Shown: piece after piece, positions 62,466 to 64,000 of the stretch
Layout: the number at the start of each line of letters is the position of its first letter
How positions within the stretch are numbered: position 1 is the stretch's first letter
Assembly: GCA_022606425.2 (NCBI GenBank)
Contig: JAHDVF020001050.1
Span: forward strand, 1,613,501-1,677,500
Direction of reading: 5' to 3'
Origin: Lepidostoma basale
Lineage: Eukaryota; Arthropoda; Insecta; Trichoptera; Lepidostomatidae
Length of the DNA: 64,000 nucleotides
Program-made: the position numbers and the translations under genes
Notes under the pieces: model-generated
What the model saw: only the letters and a program-made list of their open reading frames with translations
Told to the model about the DNA's origin: nothing
Database searches by the model: none

Positions 62466-63052
62466 TTGTTTTTGAATGTATACAAATACTTGTAGACAAA
62501 TACTGGATTTTATCTATAACGGGTTAACAATTTTAAGAATTAATTGTATCTCAATAGATATGAAGATGTCAATTATTTCTGGAAACAGAATATGGTGGTC
62601 GTGGCGTTTATAGGACTTATGACCTGTCATTGGTTGGGTTAAGCGATCGCTTTATGTAATACAACATTCCCCATTCCTCCCTTCTTACGACCACCACGTC
62701 TGACAAAGATAGGCGTTGTCTAGCAATGTAAAATAATTGCGTAGCCGTTCACATTGCATTAATAAAGATTTTCTGCTTAATGCTTACATAAAATCTTAAT
62801 AGATGGCCCAAGTGTAGATTGAACTAAAAATGTGAAGTGTTTCTTAACATGGTAGCATTTATACATCTTTCAAAATTTTGTGAAACATGGTGATCGTAAG
62901 AATGCCGGAATGGGGAATGTTGTATTACTTAAAGCGATCGCTTAACCCAACCAATGACAGGTCATAAGTCCTGTAAACGCCTCGACCATCATATTCTGTT
63001 TCCAAAAAATAACATCTTCGTCTTTATTGAGATGCAATTAATCATTAAAAAT
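62466..63052. mobile_element. Family A, most complete copy
   Basis: Left arm: GAATGTATACAAATACTTGT, AATTAATTGTATCTCAATAG, GTCATTGGTTGGGTTAAGCG, CGACCACCACGTCTGACAAA. Centre: TTCACATTGCATTAATAAAG, GTAGATTGAACTAAAAATGT. Right arm: inverse of the left to GATGCAATTAATCATTAAA. Arms are ~170-190 bp between the paired inner motifs, with no coding frame. Confidence 0.88.
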
Positions 63053-63183
63053 ACTTTGTATTTAACCACGGTATGGTTATTATATGCCCACTAGTTTCAA
63101 GGGATAATCGAAAAAATGTTTACCTTTGATATAGCACCTTTCTCGAAATAGCAACCTTTCTCTCTCGCACCCCCTTTTATTAC
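63053..63183. mobile_element. MITE family H, left part (split by LINE)
   Basis: TTGTATTTAACCACGGTATG, GTTTACCTTTGATATAGCAC and CTCTCGCACCCCCTTTTATT match 37790-37980 in arrangement. Continues at 63661. Confidence 0.85.
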
Positions 63184-63660
63184 TAACTAACTAACTAACT
63201 TACCATCACGCCGTCTCCCCGGAGGGGTAGGCAGAAAGAATGGAACGCCACACTGTTCTGTCCTGACATACGTCTCTCGCTTCCTCTACATTCATACATC
63301 TTGTCATGCACGCACGTCGATTTTTCCGACTTCTCACGTGACCGACATTCAATATTTGATTGATTTGATCGTGCCACGTTTTCCTCGGCCTTCCTCTATT
63401 TCTAGCTCCGTTCACGCCGTTTACATATACCTTCTTTACCATTCTGTCTTCACTCATTCTTTCCATGTGTCCAAACCATCTTAATGACCCTTTCCTTATT
63501 TTGTTCATAACACTTTCATTTGCACCACATTCACTTCTTATACTTGCATTTGTCACTCTATCATAAACAGATTTGCCACACATTCGTCTTAGAGATCTCA
63601 TTTCTACTGCATTTATTCTACTTTCATCCTTCTTTTGCCAGTTCCATGCTTCACTTCCAT
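63184..63660 (-). mobile_element. RTE-type LINE C-terminus, family 1, (TTAG)n tail, nested in MITE H
   Basis: TACTAACTAACTAACTAACT tail; the minus-strand frame of 131 codons (63206-63601) has MRSLRRMCGKSVYDRVTNAS, IRSECGANESVMNKIRKGSL, RWFGHMERMSEDRMVKKVYV, NGVNGARNRGRPRKTWHDQI, RACMTRCMNVEEARDVCQD and WRSILSAYPSGETA. The cleanest family 1 C-terminus in the window; 5'-truncated at the GSEAWNWQK region. Confidence 0.95.
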
Positions 63661-63778
63661 ATTATTATATGTATATGTAAATTTTGTGTTTTCGTTTAGT
63701 TGTTATACTGCCCTGATGAAGCTTGGGTATTATAATAACCATACCGTGGTTAAAAATAAAGTTTATTTGTTATATTTT
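63661..63778. mobile_element. MITE family H, right part
   Basis: ATTATTATATGTATATGTAA, GTTATACTGCCCTGATGAAG, CTTGGGT and CCATACCGTGGTTAAAAATA complete the element begun at 63053. Confidence 0.85.
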
Positions 63779-64000
63779 TATCACATATCAATTTAAAAAT
63801 GGATGTTCCATGTTTACTTCTAAATAAATTGAAAAAATCAAATTGTTATATTGAATAATAATATAAGATAAGGGCATTTTTCGCAATAAGATTCCACATA
63901 TCCAAGATTTCCAATATGTTCCCAATATAAATTTCTAGCTATACTTGTATTGAAATATTCGACAAGTTTGTTCAAGAATCAGTATCATATATCAGTCTAT
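63779..64000. other. AT-rich DNA, no gene
   Basis: Nothing recognised. Confidence 0.4.

Overview
This window is animal, almost certainly insect, intergenic/intronic DNA: AT-rich, no operon-like gene packing, and dominated by eukaryotic transposable elements (mariner, hAT, pogo-type and foldback DNA elements, several apurinic-endonuclease-class LINE families, tRNA-derived SINEs, LTR retrotransposon pieces). The LINE 3' ends and the tRNA-Trp-primed LTR are of kinds familiar from insects, including Lepidoptera, but I cannot fix the order from the sequence alone.

Only one host gene is supported. Two + strand exons at 16917-17083 and 18295-18481 encode the first immunoglobulin domain of a Beaten-path (beat) family neuronal cell-surface or secreted protein. 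They are joined by a phase-0 intron and flanked by phase-1 splice sites. The signal-peptide exon and the second Ig domain are not visible here, so much of the window is probably beat introns or flank filled by repeats.

Layout: 0-4 kb holds an LTR with a tRNA-Trp primer-binding site, a SINE, LINE 3' ends and a full-length but frame-broken mariner (2321-3593). 4-13 kb holds long-terminal-inverted-repeat family A, RTE-type LINE fragments and SINEs. 13.5-16.9 kb is a LINE cluster in which a CR1/L2-like element (14190-15387) sits exactly inside an oppositely oriented RTE-type reverse transcriptase. 16.9-18.5 kb is beat, its internal intron full of foldback elements. 18.6-21.6 kb holds LINE 3' ends, one of them split by a 1571-bp solo LTR (19305-20875) that carries seven ~70-bp tandem units. 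22-64 kb is a mosaic of LINE 3' ends, SINEs, MITEs (hAT 32237-32902; pogo-type 44831-45162; others), foldbacks and AT-rich unique DNA.

The LINE families can be told apart by their 3' microsatellite tails: (TTAG)n or (GTT)n, (GAA)n, (TTTGA)n or AATAAA-like repeats, (ATT)n and (ATG)n. A short noncoding element shares the last part of the (TTAG)n LINE and looks like a LINE-dependent SINE. I found no CRISPR array, rRNA, functional tRNA or complete intact transposase. No wholly new biochemical system is evident. The most notable observations are the nested insertions with readable junctions, the solo LTR, the family A elements and the LINE-tailed SINE. All element boundaries are by eye and approximate unless a target duplication is stated.
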